From: Heterobasidion occidentale
Lineage: Eukaryota; Basidiomycota; Agaricomycetes; Russulales; Bondarzewiaceae
DNA length: 64,000 nt
Direction of reading: 5' to 3'
Assembly: GCA_039111635.1 (NCBI GenBank)
Contig: JBCAQO010000014.1
Span: 2,728,001-2,792,000 of the forward strand
A model generated the notes under the pieces. That model ran no database searches. It was not told the origin of the DNA and was given only the letters and a program-made list of their open reading frames with translations. The position numbers and the translations under genes are program-made. Each line of letters starts with the position of its first letter. Within the stretch, counting starts at the first letter, position 1. This document shows positions 46,401 through 61,490 of the stretch, piece by piece.

Positions 46401-49379
46401 CAACCGAACAGCGGGACATCCAGGAGTTAGAGGTACCCTGGCGTCAGTCGGTCAAGACTATACTTGGCCCGGAATGTCTAACACGGTACAACAATACGTG
46501 GAAGGATGCGCAATATGTCAATCAACGAAGAACGACACACACCCGACAATGGTGCCGTTACAGCCTACGGAGATACCGGACCGACCATTCGGAACAATCA
46601 CAATGGACTTTATTACAGATCTCCCGGAGTCAAATGGATACGACTCGATACACGTGGTCACGGATCGGTTAACGAAGACAACGATCATCACCCCTTGCAA
46701 GAAGACGATCGATTCCGACGGAACGGCGAAATTACTCTTAGATCACACATGGCGACGGTACGGATTACCGGACAAGATAATTTCGGACCGCGGAACACAA
46801 TTTGCGTCTAAAGTAGCACAGGCGCTACTAGAAGAATTAGGAATCAAGTCATCCCTTAGCACGGCTACCACCCACAGACGGATGGAGCAACAGAACGGAT
46901 GAACCAGGAACTGGAGCAATACCTCAGGGCATTTTGCAGCTCCACACAGGACGACTGGGCCGAACTTATTCCCTATGCAGAATATGCCCACAACTCACAC
47001 CAGCACTCGGCGACAAAGATCTCGCCGTTCGAGCTCCTTCATGGATACCAACCAAGAGCTTACCCTGCAATCGTCGGAAACACAAATGTACCCACTGCCG
47101 ACAAGCGCCTAGAACTGTTAAAGAAAGCACAGCAAGAAGCAAAGGCCAGTTTGGAAATTGCAGCAGAATCCATGAAGACTCAGCACGACAAGTTTGGGGT
47201 AGAACTTCCCCCATTCAAGAAAGGCGATCAAGTATGGCTCGACGGAAAGAACATACACACGGATCACCCCTCGGAGAAGTTAAGGCCAAAAAGATTTGGG
47301 CCATTCAAGATTTTGGACACCATAGGAACGGTTAACTATCGGCTAGAGTTGCCGAAGAATTGGAGGAAGATACACAATGTCTTCCATGCCTCGCGGTTAA
47401 CCATGTACAAGGAGAACACCACTCACGGTCCAAACTATAGGAAACCTCCACCCGACCTCATCGAAGGACAGGAAGAATTTGAGGTCGAAAGAATTATAGC
47501 ATCCCGCCGCTTTGGACGTTGGAAGACCCTACAATACCTAGTCAAATGGAAAGGGTACCCGGAATCCGACAACTCATGGGAATCAGCGGACGCGGTCAAG
47601 AACGCAAAGGAGGAAGTTAGTGACTTCCACAGGAAATACCCACTGGCAGTCCGAGGCATGGAGCCGTCTACTCGGGAATTACAACTCGCACTCGACAGAA
47701 ACCAGATAGTGGAACTGTGCGACAGACAAATTCGGCTAATGAAGACCTCGGCAGGGAAGAAACTACTCGACGCAGGTTTAACGGTCAAACAAGCGGAGAC
47801 CACAATACAGGAAGAAACCTCGAGACGGAAGCTGACACAGACATCAGCAGGAAAGAAACTACTAGGCGCAGGACTAACGGTTAAACAGGCAGAAACCGCT
47901 ATACAGGAAGAATCCATAAGGCGCAAGTTACTCGTTCACCCAATAGGGAAGAAACTACTAGCCACGGGAGCCACGGTCGCACACATACGAGCATCCATGG
48001 TGGATGAAGAATACAGGCGAAGGCCCAGGAAAACAAAGCTAGGAAGACGGCTCCTAGCTACCGGCGCGACGCCGGCGGAAATCAGGTTGGGACTCAAGAA
48101 AGCCCAACCATTGTTACCCAGTGGACAGATCATTATGCATCGACAAGGGAAGAACCTCACCTATGACACAGAGAGTCTAGGAAAGAGCACTCAGACGAAT
48201 AAACGCGAACGCGCTCAGGAAACGAAGGTGGCCCCTTCCTCTTCCTCTCGCACATCGACATATTCCCCTGGAGTCAAACACGAGTCAAGGAAATCCCAGA
48301 AATCAACATGGGCCAGGAAGAATGCGGATGAACAAGTATCAAATTGGAGATACCGCGCAGTCAAGGACCTGGAGAGACAAATGACCAAGGGACTCGCTTG
48401 GAAAAAGGATTCACTTCGTCAAAATGCCGACGAAGACGACGGATCAGAAGAAGGCTCGGTTCACACACCGGAACCAGGAGACACGTCTTATCAAAACGCC
48501 GATGAAGACTACATGGACGAAGGCTCGGATTACTCGCCGGACGGAGAAGTATACGAAGACGCTATGGACCTAGACAGCGCCGACGGAGAATGGAGGAAAG
48601 GACCCCTCTCCCCGGTTTTTGAAGAAAATGAAGAGGAAGAAGAAGAAACGGACTCAGAAATGTCCTATTCACCAACAAGGCTCACCCCTTCCTCCGCGCC
48701 TACTGAACAAACACCCCCCACGCCATACACACCATATGGAAGCGGCGCTTGGCGCATCTCAGCAAGAGACATCGACCCAGACGAGGACACACCCCCTCGT
48801 ACCCCTAGTACACCCGACTCTGACGGAGACATACAGATAACCTCCGAAGACGAGCAACGAAAATTCGACATGGCCGAAGAAATAGGAGACCTATCAATTA
48901 AGGACACCCCTGGATGGCTACCAGGTGGCATGGATATTGACAGGCTAAACACACACACAGAACGGCCGGCGCTATCTATTACGATACCGCAGGAAACAGG
49001 ATACCTCACGCCCCACTCGAGCACAGCGGGCAGCGCTTCAACAAACGAAGCCCCTTGGAGAACCACCCCAACTAGCGAACTGCTATGGAAGGACACCGAC
49101 AGTAATCTTGGCCGATTAACTATCGATCCCAATGCCATGGACACCGAAGATGATCTTGGCCGATCACCTATCGCGGAGTTGGAACCAGAAACATCCAGAG
49201 AGGAACAGCGATGGCAAGAGATTCAAACCCAGCAGATTGGCCAAGCAGGACCAAACGAAGCAGGGCCTATATTAGAGAGCCCGACGCCTGGAATCTCCCC
49301 ACTCTCCCTTGACCACCCTCTACTCGCACCCCCTCTACTAGACAGCAAGTGGTACAATAACCCAGAGCTGTACCACTAG
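43484..49379 (+). pseudogene. Family A pol (protease, RT, RNase H, integrase, chromodomain, long tail)
   Basis: Protease with DSGA (about 43577), then RT (44705-45450) with YMDD (about 45173-45184), RNase H (about 45560-45900), integrase HHCC (about 46380-46520) and DDE core (about 46600-46920), chromodomain (about 47480-47640, LVKWKGYPESDNSWE) and a 570-residue tail of lysine-rich repeats (47730-48110) and an acidic, serine/threonine-rich end. The last part (46899-49379) is one open frame. Shifts near 43705, 43765, 45440 and 46865 and stops near 44550 break it. The chromodomain family targets integration to marked heterochromatin. Confidence 0.88.
47730..48110 (+). repeat. Tandem 30-40-residue repeats in the family A pol tail
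   Basis: Four in-frame copies of a motif built on GKKLL(D/G/A)(A/T)G(L/A)T, followed by a helical EExxRRK segment. The last copy is more diverged (GRRLLATGATPAEIR). One copy is recognisable in family B at about 3870. Likely helical; function unknown. Confidence 0.75.
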
Positions 49380-49793
49380 ATCTCTCTTTGTCCCCCAAGG
49401 AGAATGCCTGACGAACGGAACCGCGCGTTGCCATATACAACGCAGTCAAAGTCATGCTCGAACTCGCGCTCCGCGCTCTGCAAGACATTGACACATACGC
49501 ACACACACCGTCGGAACCATCCCCTCAGGTTTTCCCTACCAGTCCTGAGTCCTCCTCATCACCGTCTTTACCGTCACTCCCGGTTCCACCTATGCCACGC
49601 CCACCGACACCGGCTAGACGCTAGTCAAACCAACGTCCCGGACCACGCATCATTATGCTTTCCCCTTCGCCTGACTCACGCCTAGTCAATCCCCACTCTA
49701 TCATTGCAAAGCACTACCCGACTTCTGCCTTGGCCTACATATCGCACAACCCAACCGACCATTACCCATTGCGCTATATGTGAGGCCGAGGTT
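49380..49793 (+). other. Family A 3' untranslated region
   Basis: Between the pol stop and the polypurine tract. It has no intact ORF; C-rich short open segments (49404-49685) could be a decayed ORF, but no zinc knuckle is seen. Confidence 0.4.
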
Positions 49794-49806
49794 AGAAAGG
49801 GGGTGG
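49794..49806 (+). promoter_or_regulatory. Polypurine tract, family A
   Basis: AGAAAGGGGGTGG abuts the 3' LTR, the plus-strand primer site. Confidence 0.8.
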
Positions 49807-50602
49807 TGTTAAGAGCCGGCTCATAACACATGATATATGATCACCTGATCATATGACACGCGGTCTATGACCAACGGATACGACCTATACCCGGTGACCG
49901 ACCCTTGACTTCACCAACGGACATTGAGTTATCTTATCTTATCTTTCTACCCCTGATCAGCGATCATGTCATCACAGTCACCTGAACAATTCATGTTCCT
50001 GCTTCCTGTCCCTGCATCAACGATTACATCGTTGATTCTTCGATCGTTGATCGTTTGCTTCTATTTACCTCGGTGCCTTAAGAAGCACAGACCTTCTGTA
50101 GATCTTGCCCTAAAGCGGATTACGTATATATAGAACGAGCCAGATACCTGTATCGCCAGCTCGTTCACCTTTGTTACTCCCCACCTGTTCTACTCTTGAC
50201 CTTGGTACTAGCCATACCTCTGCTACATCATAGTCTTTGCCAATAGGCCAGACTCTTGATTGTCAATAGAACATCTGCTTGAGCATCGGTTTTAACTTGC
50301 CCTGCGCTTCTCTCTATCATCATCCTCAACCACTCAGTCGTCATCTCAATACTGGCTGAGTTCTACACAGGACTAGCAGTATTCTATCTCGACTTTAGTG
50401 GGCAGCATATCTACTGCCATCCGGGTCCGCATCAGGTCGTACCCGCACATCTGTGGGAAAACCTTTGTGCATTCCTGGAAACACGATACCATCACGAATC
50501 TCTCGTACATCCCGAAATACGCACACAAGTAGCCGCTGGTGCCTTTATCGGACGTACTTGGATTTGGCACGTCCCTCAGTGACTCAGGAGCCTCCTGGCA
50601 CA
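49807..50602 (+). repeat. 3' LTR of family A (end lost in gap)
   Basis: 796 bp present; by comparison with the 5' LTR about 27 bp are missing. The hairpin lies at 50133-50166 with GATAC/GTATC inner arms. Confidence 0.92.
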
Positions 50603-50702
50603 NNNNNNNNNNNNNNNNNNNNNNNNNNNNNNNNNNNNNNNNNNNNNNNNNNNNNNNNNNNNNNNNNNNNNNNNNNNNNNNNNNNNNNNNNNNNNNNNNN
50701 NN
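50603..50702. other. Assembly gap, 100 N
   Basis: Exactly 100 N, the conventional placeholder for a gap of unknown length. It begins inside the 3' LTR, where repeat copies commonly stop assemblies. Confidence 0.97.
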
Positions 50703-51390
50703 ATGATGATAACGCAGAGGACGCCCTCGAGGGTGACGAGCAGGAAACCAAAGCAGTAGCAACATATTCGAGGGACATCAGGCGACGAGGGGCATGGTCA
50801 TCTCGTGTCGGCAGTCGGCAGAAGTCGGTGGTGGAGACGGTGCATGCATGTGCCTCCTTATACTCCTCTCCACCCTCTACCTCTCCTCACCGACCCGGAG
50901 GTATCTGTATGGCAGCCTCAAACTTTGCACTGCGCTGCATGCCCACTTCTTTCGCAAACCCCATCCCAGAGCGCCATTTTCCCACCTTTCTCAAGTTTGA
51001 AAGTATCCGCCGTCAACTGACCACCGGCAAATACAGCTCTCACTAGTCACTCGCATCATGTCCTTCAAGGTGGTGAGGGCGCTGATATATCATCGATAAT
51101 GTTGATGACTCACGTCGCTATCCTGCTCGTCATCTGCTCCTTTGCACCACGCTATATTGCCTTTTATCCACCAGGTATCCCTATCTTTCTCACAGGCGCG
51201 ATTTCTATCGGTTTCCCTCCAAAGACACAACATCTTTAAGTAGATAGGCATGGTATAGAGAAGAACGTCATTGGATTCTCGTCAAAACTCATTACTGCAA
51301 ACAGAGAGGCTCCCGCTTCTACTAGAGTTTCTCGTCATCGTATTCAGTCAACCAATTACACTCATGAGTCCCTAGGCTTGACTGCTTCCA
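50703..51390 (+). other. Open segment after gap, no recognised gene
   Basis: A + strand open stretch (50703-51046) with an acidic start (DDNAEDALEGDEQ) could be an exon. It does not resemble either Gypsy family. No further features to 51390. Confidence 0.3.
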
Positions 51391-53690
51391 TTGTTGCTCT
51401 ATGTACTTCACCGCTCCTTGGAATTTATATCATGACACCTCCTCAATGCACCAGTTTCTTTGGTTGGCCGAACTCATCTTTGACTGTCTCAGTAGGATGT
51501 TTGAACCCATCGTCACCGAGCACCAAATTTATTCAACCCGATGATAAGCCTTGAGATAAGATCATCTCTAGGAGGTCCCACCCACTGCATTTTGTGCGTC
51601 AATCCACCAACTGTCAGGCAAATTGAATTATGCTCAGGTTGCTCAAGATCACACTTAAGGCAATCACACTTACGGCGTAAATCTAGGAGGAGCACCAAAA
51701 ACTGAGTTCTTAGCTCGCCAAAGCTCTCCTCCCGCCCGCGCGGCGCGACATAGCTCAGTAAACTCAAGCAACGGCATCAGACATTTACTTCCGCTCATGT
51801 CTTCCTCAAATATACCTTTTATAGGACTCAGGTGTAAGTACTCTTATCCTCTTTTCATTGCTGTCGACGTGTGCGTTATTTGTCATGGATATGTTCTCTC
51901 GGTTTCCTTGGTTGACATCAATACTGAACATGTCACGTTTTACACTGTAAAGCAACTGCATGACTTCAAGCCTTAGGTCTCGATAAAGCGGTACCCTAGG
52001 TTTGTCCAACTACTGGTCAATACATTCTCTTCCGCTGCGTGCTGCCCTCCTTTCCATCCTTGAATTATTCAGTTCGACACATGATATGTTCATTCATTGG
52101 CCAAGCTCAGTGCAGCACCATCTCTCCGTCTAGCTTACGTGCATCTGGACTACAACATTTCCTGGAACGATACGAGCTACACACCACTGTATATCAATCA
52201 TCCTGCACTGCAATTTGCCGCTCGCAGGTCACAGGCAAGGCTAACTTTACCTGAATCAAGCTGACTGCATTTGCGGAAAGATCACGCATAGGAACACTAT
52301 TTCCTGTTATATAGTACGTCACAATATGACAAAATCAGCGTGAATCACCCCAAGCTCCATTTTCCCGAAGCAATCAGATCAATGACTTCCAACTCACCCC
52401 CAACCGTTCATCTGCTATCCAAAAGGTCAGTCATGTTCAACTGCGATACCTTCATCTTCCATCCACATAGGTTCAGTCTTCATCTGTTCATCGGTGGGTT
52501 TTGAAGATTCAAAGTCGCAGACTCATCGGAACGTCCAATACTAGGCATCAATCAGAAATTGACACAAGCATCATTTGAAAGTCTACATTGATAGATCCGT
52601 CTCACTGGCTCACTAACCCGGAATTATGAACTTTGCCCTGTTGAGGTCGGCAAGTTGCCCCGAATGATCTTGGGCTACCACGCGAAGCCAACAAGTCCTG
52701 CAATATTGCCTCTTGACTCAACAACGCTGCCTACCGGTGATTATGGGTGGTATGGTATGTTCATCAGCAAGCACAGTCGTCAGGAGTTTATCTCACCTAG
52801 TATACTAGTACTAGAAGTTGCCGACACCCCCTGGCACCTTGTATTGTTTGATAGCAAACTATGGAAGTCGTCTTATCTAGAAGAGAACAATTGTGCTAGT
52901 GAATACATTCCAGAGGAAGCCATCAAAAAGGTGCTGAACGACTAGTCTTTCTGCTCCTCTTCCAAGCTGATGATCATCCGGATTTCAGACTGCTATGACA
53001 GATTCAATTAAAGACTCTGTCATGGGAAGAGACAAACAGTGCTTATTTACGGATCAACAGAGGAGGGGACGTTAGACGTGTCGTAGATCCTACCTCCTCT
53101 GTGGTCGTTCAAGGTCTGTACCTTTCCTTACATATATGAGACATTCACGATCTAATTGAGCTTGAATACAGTATCTCAATACCCTTTTGCCGGACAATTA
53201 TGATTTTACGCCCTACATCACCGACTTGAATGCAATCACAATGCAAGCAGGCCTTATCTCTCTTTTCCTTGACAATTCTTTCAGAGTAGACGTTGACGTA
53301 CATCTGCTACATGTGTTCTCCTTGCATGATTCATGTACTCAATGTCGGGCTTGAAGGACAACTATTATATTGTGGTCTTCAGGGACCTCGGGATTTTCAA
53401 ACGCACTCCAATTCACTCCACTCAAATCTACTCAATTGTTCCGAGTCTACATTCATTGGCCCGGATGTCAAATTTCTGCGCGAACACTTCCACCGGTGTC
53501 TCCTTGTGAACTTACTCGGTGGGGACATTTCAGAAGATTACAGTCCGGCTGATGTGGATGACGCTTATGATGAATTTGGTGTAATGGAAGATGAGGAGCT
53601 GTTGGCTGCTGATGATGATAGATGGAAGTCTCCGCTTGGTAAAGAGATGCTGGATATGTGCCACAGGATGAAGGATGATTGATTGACGCC
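51391..53690 (+). pseudogene. Decayed paralogue of the 55.4-56.8 kb block
   Basis: The stretch 51391-51540 matches 55926-56060 (HQCxxFA, FDCF(T)RMF and the VVTE-like end), and 53440-53545 matches 56700-56800 (FLREHFxRC(L/V)LVNLxGGDI). Between them two further open segments (52655-52945 and 53293-53682) encode unrecognised protein, the latter with an acidic DVDDAYDEFGVMEDEELLAADDD stretch. Stops and shifts break the first part. Function unknown. Confidence 0.5.
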
Positions 53691-53869
53691 GCTATATGAC
53701 TTGTAAGTAGCTCGAGAATGTCAAATGACTCTTGTCACCAATTTTTGTCATTGATAGCATGAAGCCAGATCTGCTTGATTGCGAGATTTTTCAAGGCAGC
53801 CATAGTGTGATTCAATGCTTAGAATTGTTGTTGAACAAGACTGTAGCGAATGAGCCTCTTTGTACCAAC

Positions 53870-54060
53870 ATTGAATATTGAATGCCTGCACATGCACACA
53901 CTGTGCACACATCACCTTGCTTTTGCTCCACTACTTGCTCGTCAGTCTCCCCATTCCCAGTCCCACCTACTTTCACCTGAATACGCTGCAGCATCAGCAG
54001 AACATTGCCATTGTCCTCACATGGATAATACAGTGAAATAAGGAGCATACAGGTTCCGTC
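53870..54060 (+). pseudogene. Decayed fragment of PEX1 5' end
   Basis: Aligned by eye with 57157-57350: the start region, TTGCTCGTCA...CTCCCCAT and the second-exon start (QHxxxIAIVLTW against RPQHVAVLLTC). Most codons have decayed. It lies downstream of the decayed paralogue exactly as real PEX1 lies downstream of the intact copy. Confidence 0.55.
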
Positions 54061-54220
54061 TTGCAAGAACATGGCAGAGAATGTTCATGATGCTCAACAT
54101 GGCATCCTTCAGCCTTTGGGCCTTGCAGCCCTTGCCACGCTACGCTCACTTCTCACCGACCTTGGGAAAATGCCATCCAGAAGCGCTATGGCTGTGCCCA
54201 TCTAGCCTTGCTCTTGCATA

Positions 54221-55183
54221 GGCCCCAGGAAGCTCCACTAGATGTTTCCCCATCAAAACCCTCAAAATCCGGCCAAAAAAATAGTAACTTTTGCTGATTT
54301 TTGCCCCAGAAAAAGAGTAATTCCGACAGGGATGATCACGTGTGTCACAATTTGTCATGATTTGTCACACAATGTCACGCTAATTTTCCAGCTCTCGTTT
54401 CCGCATGTTTCCGTTCGTTTCTGCCCATTTCTTCCTCCTCACAGGCACTCGCGGTAGTTTAGATACATGGGAATCAATGAAATACATTACATTTGCGAAA
54501 AAAAATCAAATCCTGACATCTTGACCGACCGCTTTCAAAGATTGAGCTACAGTAAGAGCTGCTTCTACCTTCGGCTTCATAAGTGCCTTCCAGCGTGAAG
54601 CAGCGATTGACGTGAGCCGCATGACAGATGTGACATTATCTTCAAAAGAGCCAATTGGGCGGGTGTTCTTGATCAGACCTCTCACAAGAGGGCCGAGCCA
54701 AGAAGAGAAGATTAAAGAGTCGACAGGGTCTTGTGCCTGCTGCATCAATGCCCCGAAAATGTTGATAGCGGTGCTGGAGATCTTAAGACAGTTCTCGCTA
54801 TGGTTGACTAGAGGTGCAAGATCAAGTTCATTGAAATGTATGTTCCGGATCCGTCGTGAATGCTTGTCTGGCACAAGATTAGCAAGCTCCGCAGCGCTGA
54901 GGGACATGACGAGAGAGAAGCGGAAACAGACGCTGGCAGACAACGCTCGGAAGCGCTCGGAGGCTCTCGGAGCTCTCCGAAGGTCAAAAATAGTTCAAAA
55001 CTCCCACGTGCGGGGGGGCTGGAAGTCTCCGATGGGGCCTAAAAAATAGTAAAAACCGATAAGGTTTGGCTCATTTTCGCAGAATCTCGTCTCAAAAATA
55101 GTAAAAATGGGAAAGATTATACCACATTTTCGCCCTAAAAAGAGTAACTTCCGGGGAAACATCTAGTGGAGCTTCCCGGGGCC
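54221..55183. mobile_element. 963-bp element with 31-bp terminal inverted repeats
   Basis: 54221-54251 and 55153-55183 are inverted copies with 30 of 31 matches (outer ends GGCCCC). Subterminal AAATAGTAA and AAAGAGTAA motifs recur near both ends. TCTTGC appears in both flanks, a possible offset target duplication. The only ORF is 145 codons on the - strand (54943-54506), helical, with no transposase motif, so it is probably non-autonomous. Confidence 0.7.
54506..54943 (-). CDS. Unrecognised 145-residue ORF inside the TIR element
   Basis: Encodes SAAELANLVPDKHSRRIRNI and NVTSVMRLTSIAASRWKALM-like helical stretches. No domain recognised. Could be a remnant of a captured gene. Confidence 0.3.
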   Translation of the reverse strand: MSASVCFRFSLVMSLSAAELANLVPDKHSRRIRNIHFNELDLAPLVNHSENCLKISSTAINIFGALMQQAQDPVDSLIFSSWLGPLVRGLIKNTRPIGSFEDNVTSVMRLTSIAASRWKALMKPKVEAALTVAQSLKAVGQDVRI

Positions 55184-55319
55184 TTCTTGCGTTCGATTTT
55201 GAAGGTGCGCGCTCGGTCCACAGTCAACTGACCACACAGCCTACTGGGCACCTTGTCCGCGTGGGAATCCGCACAACAACTAGGTTAATCGTATCGCCTT
55301 TATAAAGGCAGTGTTCCAA

Positions 55320-55333
55320 CAATATATATATAT
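55320..55333 (+). promoter_or_regulatory. TATA-rich promoter of the 55.4 kb gene
   Basis: A TATATATATAT run lies about 70 bp before ATG 55398. Confidence 0.4.
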
Positions 55334-55397
55334 CGACGTTGCTGGCGATTCTCGTCCACAGTCTACACGCTCTCCCACATACCCTTCCTTGCCCAAC

Positions 55398-56243
55398 ATG
55401 CTCCTTAGCGCCGCGCTTTGTTGCATCCCATCCCGTCCCGCTTATCCCAGATTCTCTCGAAATCCCATCTATTTCCCCTACGACACATCGTACATGGATA
55501 CGTCTGTTTGGGCGGGCATGGCGCTTTACATGTATGACAGAGAAGAAGAACACCCACATCTCGTCAAGATACATCACTGCAAGAGAACCTCCAACCTCTA
55601 CCACGAGTTCCTCATCATCGAATTCGATTACCCATTCGGTAATCATGGGCCCCCATGGCTTGAATGCTCCCATTATTTTCGAACGGTCGCTCAACACCGA
55701 CAAGATCGTCCAGCGAGACCTCATTCGTCCCAACGTCAACATCCGAAAGTGACTCGCAGTGATCCCCCATGTTTTCCTTGGGACCGCGATGACTCTGATC
55801 CTCCGATTGACCGTGTAATCATCCCTCAGCAAGACAAGAAAGTCTCTGTCATCGTCGAAAACAGGAGATGGCGATACAAAGTCTGTCGCACTCTCATATT
55901 TCACCCGCACCGGCGCCCATCAGACATCACTTTCTCCGCACTTCTCCGCACTTTGGAAAAATATCCCCCCGATTACACCTCCTTGTCGCACCAATGCTTT
56001 TGGTTTGCTAGGACCATCTTCGACTGCTTCACCAGGATGTTCAATCCCGTCGTCACCGAGTATCGCGTTTCCTCGCTACGAGACGCCGACGGTAGTCTCC
56101 GGACCATTTTCACCATCCAGCCCGCCGACCCGCCTTGGATGAGATTATCTCCAGTTTCAATGCAGAACATGCCGCCGTCGTCGAGGAGAGGTCCCAACCT
56201 AGTCATCCTGCTCGTCAATTCGCCGACATGCAGGCAATTGTGA
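55398..56243 (+). CDS. Unrecognised Agaricomycete protein
   Basis: Starts at the first in-frame ATG (55398) after the TATA run; 281 codons open. It contains YHEFLIIEFDYPF (about 55600), DRVIIPQQDKK (about 55810) and HQCFWFARTIFDCFTRMFN (about 55990), a pattern I have seen in uncharacterised mushroom proteins. A small intron may lie between about 55680 and 55765, where a proline/histidine-rich stretch looks non-homologous. A diverged paralogue lies at 51.4-53.7 kb. No function can be given. Confidence 0.5.
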   Translation: MLLSAALCCIPSRPAYPRFSRNPIYFPYDTSYMDTSVWAGMALYMYDREEEHPHLVKIHHCKRTSNLYHEFLIIEFDYPFGNHGPPWLECSHYFRTVAQHRQDRPARPHSSQRQHPKVTRSDPPCFPWDRDDSDPPIDRVIIPQQDKKVSVIVENRRWRYKVCRTLIFHPHRRPSDITFSALLRTLEKYPPDYTSLSHQCFWFARTIFDCFTRMFNPVVTEYRVSSLRDADGSLRTIFTIQPADPPWMRLSPVSMQNMPPSSRRGPNLVILLVNSPTCRQL

Positions 56244-57165
56244 TTGAAAGCAGGGCTCGGATACGCGTCAATGAGGCGGTGACAGACGCATTGCACACGG
56301 CGTAGCTTGGCGTTACCGGGCGACTGCACCATGAGACATTTACCTTCTGCTCACGCCTTGTTCCCGACTGTTTCCTTTATATAGTACTAGGACTCGGTTT
56401 TCTGGTTTCCTTTGCTCTGAAGATCTGCGCATGGTGAATGACGTGTACTTAACCTTCCCTAACATCAGTAATGGCTCCAGGATCGATATCCTCATTTTCG
56501 AATCTTTGGCAGATTGTGGGCTAATTCATCCTCCTCCACCTCGTACTATTCTTCAATTCCTCTGTAGGTTCTGCTTGGTTATGATCGTCGAACAACGATA
56601 TTCATAGGCGTGCCACGAAGGACGATGATCGTACCCTGGTATTTCGAGAACTTGGGTGCGCGCAGCTGCCTGCTCATGTACCCAAGCATCCAGGGCCTCC
56701 GTCCTTCGCCCCAGACGATAATTTTCTGCGAGAACACTTCCGCTGGTGTGTTCTTGTGAACCTGTTCGGTGGAGACATATTCAAAGATCACAACAATTTG
56801 ACCTAGCCATGGAAGATCGTGTTTAAGGGGAGAATGCTCAGGTGGATTTCGATATATATATGGAGGTCACCCTTGGGCAAACAGAGCCTTGAGATGTACA
56901 TATAACAAGGATGAGAACTTGGAAAAGAGCTTACTTACCAGGCGACTCGGATATATCTCGATTTCGAAAACTTTGGAGAAGAGGCCCACTGGAAGTATTA
57001 CCGCGAGTAGGTAGCATGTCGTTGAGATCTTTCGGGGTTGAATACTGGTTGAATTCAAAGGATAGAGAACCTGCTCGAGTGTGAAGGCCCCGGACAAGCA
57101 TGTGATATGTGGACGCGCTCGACGCCGACGAGCCCGCACGGGACACTCTCTGCCTTCATTGTCGA
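56244..57165 (+). other. Intergenic, with a second paralogous exon-like segment
   Basis: 56590-56815 matches the intact open segment near 53440-53545 (FxxENTSAGVFL/FLREHFRW..), so it is probably the 3' exon of the preceding gene or its relic. The rest, up to the PEX1 start, shows no other feature. Confidence 0.4.
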
Positions 57166-61392
<4,227 letters not shown>

Positions 61393-61490
61393 ACGAATAC
61401 ATATCGAACAAGCAGCAGTAGCATGCACGCATGCGTGTGGCAAACGAGAAAAAGACCCGGCCCCTCAAGTCGAAGCGATGGGTCGGGGGA

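Larger units (their letters stand above)
41700..50602 (+). mobile_element. Near-complete Ty3/Gypsy chromodomain retrotransposon, family A
   Basis: 5' LTR (41700-42519), primer-binding region (42522-42531), short gag, protease, RT, RNase H, integrase, chromodomain, long C-terminal tail (to 49379), polypurine tract (49794-49806) and 3' LTR (49807 on, lost in the gap at 50603). The LTRs are very similar, so insertion is fairly recent. Coding is broken at a few points, mostly by single-base deletions. It sits in family B ORF3 in the opposite orientation; the left flank is TAGAC but the right flank is not visible. Confidence 0.93.

Noticed and set aside
50453..51046. ORF running through the N gap
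   Set aside because: The frame is joined only across unknown bases, and its left part is LTR sequence.
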